Source: Eremophila alpestris peregrina (lineage: Eukaryota > Chordata > Aves > Passeriformes > Alaudidae). From it: 64,000 nucleotides of DNA. The notes beneath the pieces were generated by a model. It ran no database searches, was not told the origin of the DNA, and was given only the letters and a program-made list of their open reading frames with translations. Positions 1-12,734 of this stretch are shown piece after piece. Both the position numbers and the translations under genes were made by a program. Every line of letters starts with the position of its first letter. Within the stretch, counting starts at the first letter, position 1. Where the stretch lies: assembly GCA_009792885.1 (NCBI GenBank), contig WMCF01000150.1, positions 265,056 through 329,055 of the forward strand. Direction: 5' to 3'.

Positions 1-340
1 GGGGGGAAAACTGTCGGGGAATATCAACAAAACAACTTAACGGGGCCTTTTTCATTGTCTCGACAGGCAGAGAGAGCTCCCTGCCTTCTGCAGACAGGCT
101 CGGGTTTAAACGGAGCAGGCAAAGGGGGGAAATGTGAAAAACACAAAAATATCTCAACAAGTGGCTGTTTCTGGGTTCCCAAAAAGTGTCTCGGGAGGAG
201 GGGAGAGCTCCACCGACAGCCAGCCCCAGGCAAAGGGGGGAAAACGTGAAAAACGCAAAAAATATCTCAACAAGTGGCTGTTTCTGGGTTCCCAAAAGTG
301 TCTCGGGAGGAGGGGAGAGCTCCACTGACAGCCAGCCCCG
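1..340. repeat. 111-bp tandem duplication, with a possible third degenerate copy
   Basis: Two well-matched copies run about 116-226 and 227-337, a period of 111 bp. Each begins with CAGGCAAAGGGGGGAAA, continues through a shared segment containing CAACAAGTGGCTGTTTCTGG, and ends in GAGAGCTCCACNGACAGCCAG. The first ~100 bases also contain a run of G and A, ATATCAACAA and GAGAGCTCC in the same order, which suggests a third, diverged copy. Short open frames here exist only because 111 is divisible by three. Not recognised as an interspersed family. Confidence 0.8.
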
Positions 341-344
341 GGGC

Positions 345-535
345 CGCGGGGATGGGAGTTCAATTAAACTGAGGAATCGCTCCATTTCCAGCCACCACCG
401 ATACGTCTCGCTCGGCGGAAAATGCATAATTAGCACGGGTAAATCATTACCACGAGGTATTGCAGTCAAACAAACCGAGGGAGGGAGCGACATCTGTAAA
501 GAGAATGAACGGCTGGAATTACAGCGGTGAATGTG
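345..535. promoter_or_regulatory. Candidate conserved non-coding element
   Basis: Single-copy, AT-leaning sequence that keeps several CpGs next to homeodomain and POU-like cores (TCAATTAAA, ATGCATAATTAG, AAATCATTACC). It has no coding signal and no repeat match I recognise. Its composition resembles deeply conserved enhancers at developmental loci. This is inference; no alignment was possible. Confidence 0.3.
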
Positions 536-540
536 AAGGG

Positions 541-1948
541 AAAGGAAAAAAAAAAACCTACAAATTGCTGTTTGGATGGGATGTAAACCCTTCACGCTGC
601 AAGGAGCTGGTGAATTCCTTGTTTTTTTGAGGGCTGGAAGAATCAGCCCTCGGGGCAAGGCTCCTCACAGAGCCTCTGGAAGCAGCCAGCGCTTAAAAAG
701 GGATACTTAACAACATGAAGCAGAGCTCGGTTCCAGTCTGGCAATTTCTATGTTCCTATAAAAACCACGTCTCGGTATTTTTTTTTTTTTTAGATTTCAT
801 CAGCATTAAAGAGCCTGCTCCGCTCACAGCCACCCCTGTCTTTGTGCTCACAGCGGTGCCAGGGATGGATTCACCCAGGGGCAGAGGCAGCGTTGTGCTA
901 TCTGCATTCCCCAGGTGCCAGGGGGATGAAAGGAGCCTTGGGCTCCCCTGCACATCGCATCACACCTCGAGAGGCAGCCAGGTATCACCCGAGCAGGTGA
1001 CAGCGCAGCGAAGGTGATATTGCTGATAAACACCTGCACAGCAGGTTAAAAAATTGGATTTTTAAAAATTTTTATTTTCATTCCCCTAGCTGTGTTCTTT
1101 CATCCCTCTCTTCTCCTTTTTTTTTTTTTTTTCCCTCCACCCTTCGTGACTTCCAGAAAAAGAAGCAAGAAAACTTCAAGGAGAAAAGAATTCTGGAGGC
1201 AGTGAAGCAGAAGGACGAATGTATCCCTGACATTTCTCGTTGCTGTGGATTATTTTCTTTAACTTTCTCTCTCCCCAGCCTTGAGTCCTCTCATCTCAAC
1301 CCTTCTCAATCCTCCCCAGAATTAGCAAAGCCTGATCAAATTTCCTACCACTGTTAGAGATAAAAGCAGCGCGTCCCCATCCTGATTCCCGACTCAGGCT
1401 GGGCCATCTCAGAGTGAGATTTCCCCCATTACCAACCCCGGGGCTGTGAACACGAGGAGACTTCAGTCACAGGACACATCTTTATTCCATCCTCCAGAGG
1501 TTTATCACAGGAGCCATCCACAGGGCTGGGTCAGTGCTGGAGAGTTCTGCTGGCACAGAGCAGTGAACGATGAGGATGGAAACCCCTCCTGCCCCTTCAG
1601 CCACGCTCACTAAAGCCCCATTTACCCCATCGACCCCACAAGCATTAAAACTCATCTGCTGGGGCAGCTCGCTTGATCCTGGGAGTGGCTCTGAGCTGGG
1701 AACTGAGGCACCGCGGCCACAACTGCAAAGCCCTGGCAGCTGCTGTGCCCTCCCTGCCCTCCTGCAAAGGCTTCCAGTGAGAAAACCCTGTGAAAACACC
1801 CAGCACGATGGATGCACAGAGCCCTGGGAGGGAAACACCCCGACACCCGAAATGGTGGGGTTGTGTGGTGTGACCCTCCCTGTGCTGCATGAGCTCCCCC
1901 GGGCTCCTGCTGCCTCTCAGAGGATGCTCCTGCAGCTGCTCCATCCCT
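541..1948. other. Non-coding stretch, nothing recognised
   Basis: Unique sequence with poly(T) runs near 780 and 1118-1132. On the minus strand an AATAAA (plus-strand TTTATT near 1481) is followed by ordinary sequence, too little to claim a transcript end. No exon, RNA gene or known repeat was recognised. Confidence 0.5.
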
Positions 1949-2333
1949 NNNNNNNNNNNNNNNNNNNNNNNNNNNNNNNNNNNNNNNNNNNNNNNNNNNN
2001 NNNNNNNNNNNNNNNNNNNNNNNNNNNNNNNNNNNNNNNNNNNNNNNNNNNNNNNNNNNNNNNNNNNNNNNNNNNNNNNNNNNNNNNNNNNNNNNNNNNN
2101 NNNNNNNNNNNNNNNNNNNNNNNNNNNNNNNNNNNNNNNNNNNNNNNNNNNNNNNNNNNNNNNNNNNNNNNNNNNNNNNNNNNNNNNNNNNNNNNNNNNN
2201 NNNNNNNNNNNNNNNNNNNNNNNNNNNNNNNNNNNNNNNNNNNNNNNNNNNNNNNNNNNNNNNNNNNNNNNNNNNNNNNNNNNNNNNNNNNNNNNNNNNN
2301 NNNNNNNNNNNNNNNNNNNNNNNNNNNNNNNNN
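1949..2333. other. Assembly gap (385 N) inside a short tandem repeat
   Basis: The bases are unknown. The 20-odd bases before the gap (TCCTGCAGCTGCTCCATCCC) recur just after it with two substitutions (TCCTGCAGCTGCCCCGTCCC), so the gap most likely replaces a GC-rich tandem array. Any open frame drawn across it is meaningless. Confidence 0.9.
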
Positions 2334-2812
2334 TCCTGCAGCTGCCCCGTCCCTCTGGCAGCAATTCCTGCTCCCGGCAGCAGCACAGCCCCAGCTTTGC
2401 CCGTGCCTCAGCCCCAGCACATCCCTCCCCACATCCCCTGGCAAAGCCTGGGACCATCCACTGACTGAAAAAAAAACCACCAGGAAAAGAGAAAACCGAG
2501 CCCATGTGGGATTCCCTCCCTCCTCCCTCCCTCCTCTGGTGCCCACGATTTATTTTTATTAACAAACAATAGCAGTTAAAAGCACCGTGGTGTCCCACGG
2601 CGAGGACTGTGTGAGACACTCCTAATTGCCTTGGAGCTGCTGTCTGAGAGGAGAAATCACCACCAGGCTGGGGGGGAGAGCAGAGGAGAGGCTGAGGAGG
2701 AGGAAGGGAAGGGTTTCTCACGGCTGGGAAGGACAAGTTGGCTTTAAACAGGGGCCAGAGGTGGCCACAGCAGCTCTGCCCCTCTGATCCCACAGCCAGC
2801 ACCTCCCATCAG

Positions 2813-3040
2813 TGACCAACACCTCCTTGACCAACACCTCCTTGACCAACACCTCAATCCCTGACCAACACCTCAATCCTTGACCAACACCTCCCTGACC
2901 AACACCTCCTTGACCAACACCTCCATCCCTGACCAACACCTCCATCCCTGACCAACACCTCCATCCTTGACCAGCCCCTCCTTGACCAACACCTCCTTAA
3001 CCAACTGCTCCACCCCTGACCAACACCTCCATCCCTGACC
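2813..3040. repeat. Minisatellite of 15-bp and 19-bp units in AABB order
   Basis: Thirteen complete units plus a 5-bp partial one. The short unit (A) is TGACCAACACCTCCT, 15 bp. The long unit (B) is TGACCAACACCTCCATCCC, 19 bp. Their order is A A B B A A B B B A A B B. The lengths sum to 223 bp, which with the final TGACC fills the interval exactly. Minus-strand open frames here (repeats of EVLV and similar) are artefacts of the array. Confidence 0.95.
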
Positions 3041-3599
3041 ATTCTAAACACAAAATACAAGCCTGAGGGTTTTTCACCTTGGATAAAGATTCTGGGCAGG
3101 TCAAAAAATCGTCTCTCAAGAAGGAGGAAAAAAGCTTTGTTTGCCTCCCCACTCCTGGCAGGCACAAACCCCGTGGTTTTGGTTTTTTTTTCCTATCTAA
3201 AGTGGCTCTCCTGACACATTTTATGCCACATTTATTCAGCAGAAGACTCCTGCCCACTCTGGAGGCATTCCCTGCCATGAGAGCACCTCTGGTGAGGGAC
3301 AGACAGCAGTGCAGGAGGGGATTTTTGGAAAGGGAAATGCAAACTGATCTCTCCAGCTGAGGTGGCCTGGGGACACTCTGAGGTGAGCAGAATCTGAGCT
3401 GCTCAACAAGTCTGCTTGCAAAGAAACCCTGAATAAATGAGCACAGCCAGAGCCTTGGATTCATCAAAAGCTTAACCAGGAAAAAAAAAGGCTTTAAAAC
3501 AGCAAAGGTTTTACACTGAGAAATGGATAAAAATTGAGTTTTGGAGTCTGGGTTTTGTTCCAGTAGGGAACAAACCACTGTGGCTTTTTCAAATGGATG
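3041..3599. other. Non-coding stretch, nothing recognised
   Basis: Unique sequence between the minisatellite and a CR1 fragment. I see no exon, RNA gene or regulatory signal I can support. Confidence 0.5.
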
Positions 3600-3690
3600 T
3601 TCCAGGGTTGTCCCATCCCTGGAAGTGCCCAAGGCCAGGTGGGATGGGGCTTGGCGCAACCTGGGATAGCAGAAAGTGTCCCCAGCTCTA
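3600..3690 (+). mobile_element. CR1 LINE fragment (3' region)
   Basis: Carries the diagnostic CR1 3'-region sequence: TCCCATCCCTGGAAGTG, then CCAAGGCCAGGTGGGATGGG, then CAACCTGGGATAGCAGAAAG. It is truncated on both sides and has no coding capacity. CR1 is the dominant LINE of birds. Confidence 0.85.
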
Positions 3691-5984
3691 GAAATTTCAG
3701 CAAAACATCTTTCCCTGGGCAGCACAAGATCCAAGCACCCACTGGCATTAAACCTTTAATTCTTCTTCTTGCCTGTCTCCTACAAAACCATGCAGTGAGG
3801 GCACAAAGTGCATGAAAAACCCACTCAGGACCCCCCTTTTTATTACATTTCAGGGACTGCATTCAGAGAACTGCTTCAAAACACCCCCTTGCACTCAGAG
3901 CATCACCTTTGAGCTGATCAGGAACCCATTTTCCCCTCCTCCAAAGCCACGACTTTCCCAGTTGTGCCACACTTTTGTTTTCTAAGGGGAGACCCTTTTG
4001 GGAAGCTGCTCTCAGTGATCAACACCCAAAACACCAACCTTCCCTTCTAAAGGTTTGAGGCAGTTCCCTCCACCTCTCCAAAGGCTGCTCTTTTCCCACA
4101 AAAACAGGGGGAAAAAATTCTCCTTTTAGCACAAAAAAAAAGGCTATGATGGAAAATTTTCAGCTCTCTCAGAAGAAAAGAAACCCAAGGAGCACAGAGC
4201 CCTGTTTGCTGTTAGTGAGGAATTGCTGCTACACCAACGAGGCTCTTTACACATGAAGGAAGCTCTAAAATATGAATTGGATCTGTGAACATCTCCAGAG
4301 TCTGGAGGGAGAGAAAGCTCTTAAATGCATCAACCTGATCTCTGGGCCAGAGAAAGAAGATTAATCTATTTATTTAACTTAGACTCCCTGGCAGATTCAA
4401 GAGGGAGAAGAAAGGAAAACAAAGCAGCCTCTACCAAATCAACCTGCAAGAAGTGGTTTATGGCCAAAGAGCAGGGCTTGCTTCTCTTCATTGCTGCCAA
4501 AACTGTGAGTGAAACAAATAGATTAATCACCCAAAGAACACTTTGATCCATCCCAGCTCCAAAAGTGGGGATGCTGAGGCCAGCAGGAGGCAGTTTGGGG
4601 ATGGCTGAGGGTGGTGGTGGTGTGTTTGAAGGGAGGGAGGATTGCTGGGGGTGCCTTTGGAGCACATGCACGGGGAGGGAGGTGGGAAAGGAGGACAGAT
4701 GCCAGGCTGAGAATAGGCACAAGGCTTGGGGGCAAGGGAGCAAGGAAACCTGCAGGATGAGCAAGGAAAGGAGAGGCTGGAAGGAAAACACAGGAGCTGG
4801 GAGATGCTCCTGATGCAAAGGCACAGCTGCACACGAGCAGCAGATGCAGAAGAACCACGCAGCAATAAACAGTCTTGCACAGGAAGGCAGAATCAAAGTC
4901 CAAACTTTGTGTGTGAAGCTGCAATTCAAGGCATTATTTTGCATGAGAGAAGCTTTTAATCCTGCTTGTAGCAGAAGTGACAAGAAAGGGGGAAAAAAAT
5001 CAGGCCAGAAAAACATGGGTTTGATTAATTAACAGCAAAAAAGCACCAATTAGGGGTGAAGTGCTCCTGTGTTGCTGAGATGAAACACTGAAAACCCAGA
5101 GGGATGGAGGAGAGTGGGAAGCCCTGGCACTTCTTCTCTGCTTGTTGTAACCACACACCAAATCCCAAATTACAAAAAAAAGGGAATTCTGGCTCTGGGG
5201 GAAGTAGCAGCCAGACAAGTGGAGCACTCAGGAGGTTTTTGGGAGGTGTTATTTGCTGACCTCCCTCCCTGGTGGGGATTTGCTTTCGATCCAGCAGAGA
5301 TTCCCTGGCTCGGCGGCAGGAGCATCCCCAGAGCAGGGATGGGGAGAGGACAGCAGAGAGGCAGTGTTGGCTGACAAAAGGAAATTTCCTCTCCTGCCTG
5401 TCGATACATTGCTGGGCAAGGCACCAGACAAATCCTCACACTCATCCTTGGCAAGAGCCTGCTCAGTTTTCTCCCCTCAGCGCCACAACAGCACAGAAAA
5501 TGCACTCCCAGACGTGGCTCCTCTCCCCAGCCTTGGCTCTGGCACCTCGCAGTTTCTCACCACCCTGTCTCATGGCCTTTGGGGGGTTTATTTAAGGCTT
5601 GGGGAACCTTTTTGCATAACAGGAAATTTGGGCTCAGAGCAGCTCTGCTGGTGCAAGAAGGGCTTTGGAACCGAGCTCTGCTCAAGTTTCATAAGCCTCG
5701 AGATAAACTCCTTTCTGCCTGCTTCATCCTTTGTTTCTCCAATATCTGGCCACTTGACAGACACAATTCCAGGGCAGCTCCACACTTCCCCTGCAGTTCT
5801 GGCTGAGTTATTCACCATTTCTCCATTTCTGCTTAGGGGAGCTTGCCCAGACAGAGCCACTCCTGCAGGAGAGCCCAGCTTTTCTACAGAGAGATCCCCA
5901 GAAGTGCTGATGGGGCTTGCACTGCCATAGAAACCACCCTGAGGAAAACCCCACAGCCACAGGAATGTCCAGCACTGATTCTGC
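3691..5984. other. Non-coding stretch, nothing recognised
   Basis: Mixed-composition unique sequence. It includes a purine-rich segment (about 4570-4820) that creates chance open frames on both strands. No family-level protein similarity or splice structure was visible. Confidence 0.5.
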
Positions 5985-6075
5985 AGCCTGGTCCAGCAGA
6001 AGCTGTCCCTGCCCATGGAATGGGATCAGCTTTCAAGTCCCTTCCAACCCAAACCATTTTGTGATCCTGTGATTC
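5985..6075 (+). mobile_element. CR1 LINE fragment (3' terminus)
   Basis: Contains GCTGTCCCTGCCCATGGAAT, then TCCCTTCCAACCCAAACCAT and a terminal TTTTGTGATCCTGTGATTC. This is the end of CR1, including its characteristic short ATTCTRTG-like 3' repeat. Only the last ~90 bp of the element is present. Confidence 0.9.
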
Positions 6076-9000
6076 AAGGGGAGCCAGCATTTGACGAGCC
6101 AGGCACGGGATAAATCTCTCAGACACCTCAGGAGGTTTTGCTCCACTCCCTCTCCTGTCTGCAGTGGGATGAGGAGTGCAGTAAAAGCTGCTCAAGGTTT
6201 TTACAAGATGAGCAGTGACACCACGGCCACGTCCAGCGAGCAGAGATCACTTGGCCTCGTTACCAAAGTGTGACACAGAGCCCCAAAAAGGCCCAGGCAT
6301 GAAAAACAAATGTGTTCCCTGAGCAAATCCCCCGTGCCCACCTTGCCTGGCTGCTCCAGGTTAGCTGTAATCAGGCTGGCCGTGCTCCTGGCTCAGCAGC
6401 ACTCCCAAAACTGCTCCCAGAGCGCCCATCCTCATCAGTGGTGTCCAATTTCCAAACTGAGCAGGGAGCAGCCCTTCCCAGAGTTGGCTTTGCAGTTGTT
6501 CTCACCGCTGGCCTGACATCAATTCCAGTTAAATGAGGGAAGGACAAAGTTATGCCCGAGCTGAGGGCTCTGAAAAGCCTCATCACATCCCTCTCCTCCA
6601 GCTCCAGCATAAATCGAGCTCATTAACCAGCCTTAGCCCAACTTTAATGCTTTGCCTCTTGACCTATAAATCCATCCAAGCCCCAGCACCACGTCCAAAT
6701 GCAGCTGTCACCCTGAAGCCCAAAGTCACAGCCTGTCAGGCAGATGAGCCAGCAGGACTCAGCAATGTGCCCCCCTGAATCTGCTCAGCAGCAGAGAGAA
6801 AGAGGCTCAAAGAGCTGAGCTTTGCACACCCACCTCAGTGCCCACCCTTCATCAAGCCGGAAGAGCATGGCCAGCTCCCAGCCAGATTTCGTGAGGATGC
6901 AGGCTCATAAAAAAACTCCTGGTTTGTCTAAATTTCATGAAATCCCAGTCTGCTAGAGGAGAGAGAGGTTTTCTCACAGAGTGCTTAGCTGGGCTCCCAT
7001 CAGGCACCAATGAATCCACCAGGGGAGCACGATGTGCCTGCCCTAAATGTGGGGGAAATCATCAATTAGAGCTTGCTGAGCTCAGCCACGAGGCACAAAC
7101 AGCTCTCCAGGCTGCCTTAACTCCCCAGCTCCGGGGAACCACTTGGGTTTTATCCCCCCCCACCCTGTGGAATTCACTTCACCTCAGCCCCGCTGCAGGC
7201 ACAGGGAGTTTGGAGTGGTTGTGATTCAGCACAGCTCGTTTTGAAGCAGTCTGGAGCCCAGCAGGCTTCCAAGCTCTTCCAGGAGCCGCTGGCCCAGCTG
7301 ATTGCTGCTGACTGCTGTCAAATGGGAGCTCCTGAGACTCCCCCTGCCCCCAAAAAGAAAAGCTGTTAATGCTAAAATCCACATTATTCCTTCCCAAAAG
7401 CAGTTTCCATACTGCTGGTGGGAGAGAACAGCACTGAAGGTGGAGGAAGGATCTGAATCTGGGCTGGAGCAGCTTTTCCTCCCCTCCTGAATTAAATCAC
7501 AAACATCAGAGGGCCATTCTCTCTCTGCCACACCCCCAAAAAAAACTCTGCTGCTGCAACAACAAACCCTCAAAGAGCTCAGGGAGAGGGTGGCCTGTTA
7601 CTAACAGAGCAAGGGCAGCCTGGTGTGGGCAAATCCAGCCTGAAATCAAAACCAAAAACAGCTGCCAGCACCTTCAGTGCTTCCTGGGGGGGAAAACCCC
7701 TGCCCTGAGCTCACAGGAAGCTCTCTGCCCTCACCACCCCACCCCAACAGCTCCTCCCCTACAGCAGCTGGGATGAGAGCACATCAGGAAGGTCATTTCA
7801 CACCTGGATTTCAGCCATGGAGTGGGCATCGCCCGTGGGGGCTGCAATTCCACCCCGTGGCACTGGAGAGGGAGTTGGATGCTGATGCCATGACATGAAA
7901 AGCCCAGCCCAAACTCCTGCAGTGACACCACACAGGAGCCAAGCACAAGGCACAGGCTCCTTCCTCCTCCAGCAGCAGCAGCTTCAGCCAGGGGAATGCA
8001 GCAAAGAATGATCGGTGCAGAAAGCCTTTGACACATCAAGGGAAAAAAAAAAAAAAAAGCCCAGAAAACAACAGTCTCAGCAATAAACAGTGCATAATGT
8101 GCTGTTACTGAGGCGCTGGATTCACTCTGGCCCCTGAGCAGGCTCAGACTCTCTGTCCTGCAGTCTGAGTAGCACTTCCAAGGAGCTGCTCATTAGGGCT
8201 GCCAACACCCAAAGCCCCTTCAGATCCAGCCTCTCCCTCGAGTTCCCTGCCTGCTGCCTCTCTCCTGCACGGCTGCAGCCATCCAAGGCATCAAAAAAAC
8301 ACACTTCACCTCCCTGAGCATGGATGTTTATCCCAACAGCTCCCTGCTCGGATTTGTTTCACCCTGATGCTCCCCGAGCCTGGAGAACTGCACATGGGAG
8401 CAGCTCAGTTCCTGTGCTGCCTGCTGCAGCCAGGTTGATGAGTGCCTGTCCTTTTTTTTCCCTGACTCCCACCTGCCTCTGAGCATCCCCCTTTTTCCCT
8501 CCCATCCCCATGGCTACCAGCACTCTCTGCCAGCTGCCTGCTCCTCGGGGAGGAGGCATCAGTGCTGCCTTCCCCTGCTCTGGAGCTCCTTCCCTGGGAA
8601 TGGATCCTGCTGCTCTCCCCTATTTATCCAAGCTGGGTGAGTTTTTCCCTGTGCCCTGAACTTCCTTGGCAGGGTTTGTCCTCGGGATATCCCTGCAGAG
8701 GAATGCTGTTATCCTGATGTACCACAGGGGACACAGAGGCACTGCTGGGGCACACAGAGCCCCCAAATCAACCTCAGGAGCACCAGAAGGGAGGGGGAGA
8801 AGCACAGCCAGGGAAGTTCAGTGGGAAATCCCAGCTCCTGGGCTGCAGGGAAGGCTCCCTGTTCCACTGAGCCACTGCCATCCTCCAGCACAGCCTGGCA
8901 GCACAGGATCTGCAGGATATCCTGTGTGAGAGCAGCTGCTTTTCCATGGCATTTCAACTCAGGCCAGCTCAAATCCATCCCTTGCTGTCAACTCCACCAG

Positions 9001-9091
9001 CCTTGGCCACTCTGCTCCAGTCTCAGCCCAGGCAGAAGCTCAGAGAGAAGAGAGGCCCCACAGGTGGGTGGCAGAATCCTGGTCAGGAAGA
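6076..9091. other. Non-coding stretch, nothing recognised
   Basis: Unique, moderately GC-rich sequence with a poly(A) run at about 8041-8058 and a short CAG run near 7972. No exon, RNA gene or interspersed repeat was recognised. Confidence 0.5.
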
Positions 9092-9255
9092 ATTCCTGCA
9101 CTGGAAGGGTTAAACCAAGGGAGGTTTGGAGTCCCCATCCCTGGAGGTGTCCAAGGAACCACTGGAGGTGGCACTCTGAGCTCTGGGATGGGGACAAGGT
9201 GAGGTTTGGACTCGATGGTCTGGGAGGTCTTTTCCAACTTAAATTTGGATTCTAA
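9092..9255 (+). mobile_element. CR1 LINE fragment (3' region, diverged subfamily)
   Basis: Contains CCCCATCCCTGGAGGTGTCC, then a spacer, then GAGGTTTGGACTCGATGGTC and GGAGGTCTTTTCCAACTTAA, ending near TTTGGATTCT. This matches the CR1 3' end in order, with the GATCT/GGTCTTTTCCAAC variant of some subfamilies. Confidence 0.85.
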
Positions 9256-12200
9256 ACCTGATTTTGTACAGTCCTGCCCCCAGTGCTTCAGCTTCCTGCC
9301 CTCCCCATCCCAGAGATGGAAGCAGAGACAGGAATCTCTGTCTGGGGAAGAGGAGGAGTTAAATCACTGAGCATTCAGAGCAGGAAGAGGCCACATTTCT
9401 GCCTAGAACCCAGCCAGGCTGCAGGCAGGAGCATCCAGGTCCCGGGGAAAGAATGGACAGTCTCCAGATCCCTGGATTTATGTCAACCTGGAGACCAGAC
9501 AAGGACCCATTAATTCCTGAGCTGTCCAAGCAAGAATTGGATGAGTGACAGCTTCAGCACAGCGACTACAATGGCCCCGTGTCCCCGGGGTGCCCAGGAG
9601 AGGATGCTCGCTGTGTCTGGAGCTCCGGGAGAGATCCCAATTCCCCACACCCCGCCCCTCCTCACGTTCCCAGCCCTCTCCACCCCCGTGCCTCGGCAAG
9701 GGCTGATAAAGGAGCTGCCTGGCAGCCTCTGCTCCTCCTGCAGCCTCCTCCCCCCATCGCTGTCCCTCTCCTCCCAGGCTGCTGCCACTCAGGCAGGAAT
9801 TGCTCTCTGGGGAGGGATGGGGGGCACAGGATTTGCAGATCCCTCCCCTGGAGCTGACAGCAGCCTTTCAGCCCAACAACAGCTCAAAAATGCTGCTGAA
9901 GAGAGATATTTTTGTGAAAGCTCCCCCCCATCATCTTCCCGAAATCATTCCAAGCTCCTTTTCTTAGGCACTTTGAAATAATTAAAGTCTTCCATCAAAT
10001 TATACTGAAGATCTCTATGAAAAGCCTTTAATTTCCATTCACTTAATGTAACTCCATCCACCAGATGAACTCTGCAGGGGGCTTTTTTTTTGTTTGGGGT
10101 TTTTCTTTTATCCCATCTTTTTTTTTATTATTTTTTTTCCTATTCCTCCTCCTCCTCAAACATCACGCTGGGAAACTTTAATTTGATTTTAGCCTGACTG
10201 GAATTTTTGGGCCGTGCCACATCCTGCACAGCTGCAGTGGGAATCTCGAGCTCTGCTCCCCATTTCATCAGCTCCTGGTGAATGTCTGAGCGTGGGGTGG
10301 GGATGGGAGTGAAGCCTCTGAGTGAGCCAGGAACCAACCCCAGAATCTCCCTGCTCCTCCCACAGCAGCGCTGGGATGACATAAAGAGCTCCAGCAAGCA
10401 GCACAGAGGGGAGGGTTTCTTATTTTATCTGAGATTGCCAGCCTGACCTTTAGCTCAGGGAAGAAACGGCAGGGATTTGCACCCCAGTGACTTCTGGAGG
10501 TGATAACGAGCGAGAAGTTTCCCAAAAGTGAGCCAGCATCAGCTCCCCGGGGACAGCTGGGAGATGCTGGGCACGTCTGTGCCACCAGGGCCACAGCTCA
10601 GGGCTCAGCTGGGGACAGCTCAGGGTGTCAGCAGGGCTGTGTGAACGTGCAGAGAATCCCTCTGTGTGTGTGCCACCACCTCTGGCTGCAGCTGCAGGAA
10701 CCAAACCTAACCAAACCCGCCCAAAAAGCCCTGATTTCCCCCCATCACTTGCTGCAGCACTTCAGGCACTTCAAAGCCTGTTTATCTTTACATAAATGGA
10801 GAGAATCTGCTCCCCAAACTGCAAACAGGGAGTGCAGGGCAGGCAGGCAGAGCCCTTTTCCCTCCTTTGTCCTCCTCCAACTCTTCCCAGGGTGATGGAG
10901 AAGCTGAGGGAGGCAGCAGAGCCAACACCTTGGAACCAAGGGGGAAACAAGGAAAAGAGCAAAAGAGGGAAGGCTCCTCTCCAAGAGAGCATTTCCCTGA
11001 TTTTTGGGGCTTTTCATGGCTTTATCCCTGCTCCCACTGGTGCTGAGCCACTCTTCCTCACTGGTGTCTCCTGGCCAAGGGTAGGAGATGTAGTTTTATA
11101 TAAAAGAGACCAAAAAAAATGAGAGTTGGGTCTTGGCAGATGCCTGGGTTGGTGCAGAATGGTTCCAATGGATCCATGCAAGGAAAAATAAGGAGAAAAA
11201 GGCCCACAAACTGCAGGAAATGGGTTTTAGGTGCTCATAACTGAGAGCCACAGGGCAGGAAACAGGGACAGGACAGAGGGAGGCAGAGTTCTGCACCCTG
11301 AGGGAGGAACCAGGGAGGGACACAGGGATACAGAGGCATTTCAGAGCAGGCAATGTGTCCTTAATTCAGTGCTCAAACTTAGTCTGCCCATGCTCAAATG
11401 AGGATTCTGCCCCAAAACCAGGATCAGAAGAGGGGTGCCAGTGTCCCTGGGACTGGGACACACAGCTGTGACCCCATCCCAAACCAGCCATGGGCCTTGC
11501 TCCTTCCCAAGGCTTTTAGGGACCTGTAGAAGCTCTGACATGCCCCAAAACCTTCCAAAATATTGCACCAAGCTCAGCAGTGTGTGAGTGAAAGCACTGG
11601 CATGTGGCACTGCCAGCAACTGCTCAGCAGAAGGGACACGATGATGATGATGACAAACGGGTGTTTGATTTTCCCAGTGGCAGATGATGGAGCTCAGAGC
11701 CCTTTGTGCCATCCCATGGAAGCCACCAGGCAGGGAATGACCCAGGAACAAGTGGAATAAACCCTGCTGACCTTCCCAAACAGCAGGGCTTGGTTTGGTA
11801 ATCCCAGCACCAGCAAATTCCAGGAGGTGGGAAAAGCTCCTGCGAGGCAAAGCCTGACACTGCATCAGGACACCGACATTTCCTCCCCTGCTCTGCTGCT
11901 TGGCCAAACTTCCCTCTCCTCATGCATTAATTTTACCACCTGTACCTAGTGAGAATAATGTCACAGACCTCTCCAGAGGAGGTGTCAGGATGAAGAGTGT
12001 TCTGCAAGGCTCATCCATCATCATTAGCTCAGGCCAGGAATAACCCAGGCAATGGGAACCTGCTGCAGCGTTTTTCCAGCTGCTCTTGGGGATGTGTTTT
12101 CCCTCCTCTCACAGCTCACACCCTGCTCCTTCTGCATAAGATGGGCTTTATTGCCATCTATTTGCACCACAGAAGCACCTCAGATGAAATCATCACGGGT

Positions 12201-12366
12201 GCTTGGCCCCAAAAATGGTGTCTTGTCAGTCAAATTGAGTCCTCCTAAATTAAAATAAAATTTAAAAAATTCAGCAAAAAAAAAAAATTTAGAAACGACA
12301 GAGAATAATGGAAAAAAATATTTATATTCCATGATCTCTATTCCAAGGAATATATCCCTTCCTCAG
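9256..12366. other. Non-coding stretch, nothing recognised
   Basis: Unique sequence with long T-rich runs at 10081-10140 and an A-rich segment near 12240-12320. A (GAT)n run lies at about 11640-11653. No gene or interspersed repeat was recognised. Confidence 0.5.
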
Positions 12367-12460
12367 CTGGAAGGGACCCACAAGGATCATCTGAGTCCCT
12401 ACACAGCAGCACCCCAACAATTCCACCCTGTGCCTCAGAATCCCAAACCAGATGCTGCCA
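12367..12460 (-). mobile_element. CR1 LINE fragment, minus strand
   Basis: Begins with CTGGAAGGGACCCACAAGGA followed by TCATCTGAGTCC, the reverse-strand form of the CR1 3' end (GATGATC...GGTCCCTTCCA). It decays into unrecognised sequence after about 90 bp. Confidence 0.65.
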
Positions 12461-12734
12461 TAATTTCACACCCAAAGTCCCAGCGCTCACAGAAAAGCAG
12501 AACGAGGAAATTATGGCTTTAAACAACATTTCCACGGGGATTTTTGCCCCGTGCTGCTGCAGCTCAGCCGGTGCCATCCCCACAGAGGGGCAAAGCCACT
12601 GCAGGAGCTGGCACAAACCGGGTAGGGTCACACGAGGTAAATTAAATTCCCTCTCACCCCAAAGCAGAGCAGTGATTCAGAGGATGGAGAGAATCTCATC
12701 ATTCTCCCCCTGACAGCTCAGGACAAGCAACACA

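Noticed and set aside
1470..1500. Minus-strand polyadenylation signal (TTTATT on plus near 1481)
   Set aside because: A lone hexamer in ordinary sequence, without a distinctive 3' UTR or A-tract.
1570..2802. Frames of 244-385 codons around 2 kb on both strands
   Set aside because: They run through the 385-N assembly gap; the middle third is unknown sequence.
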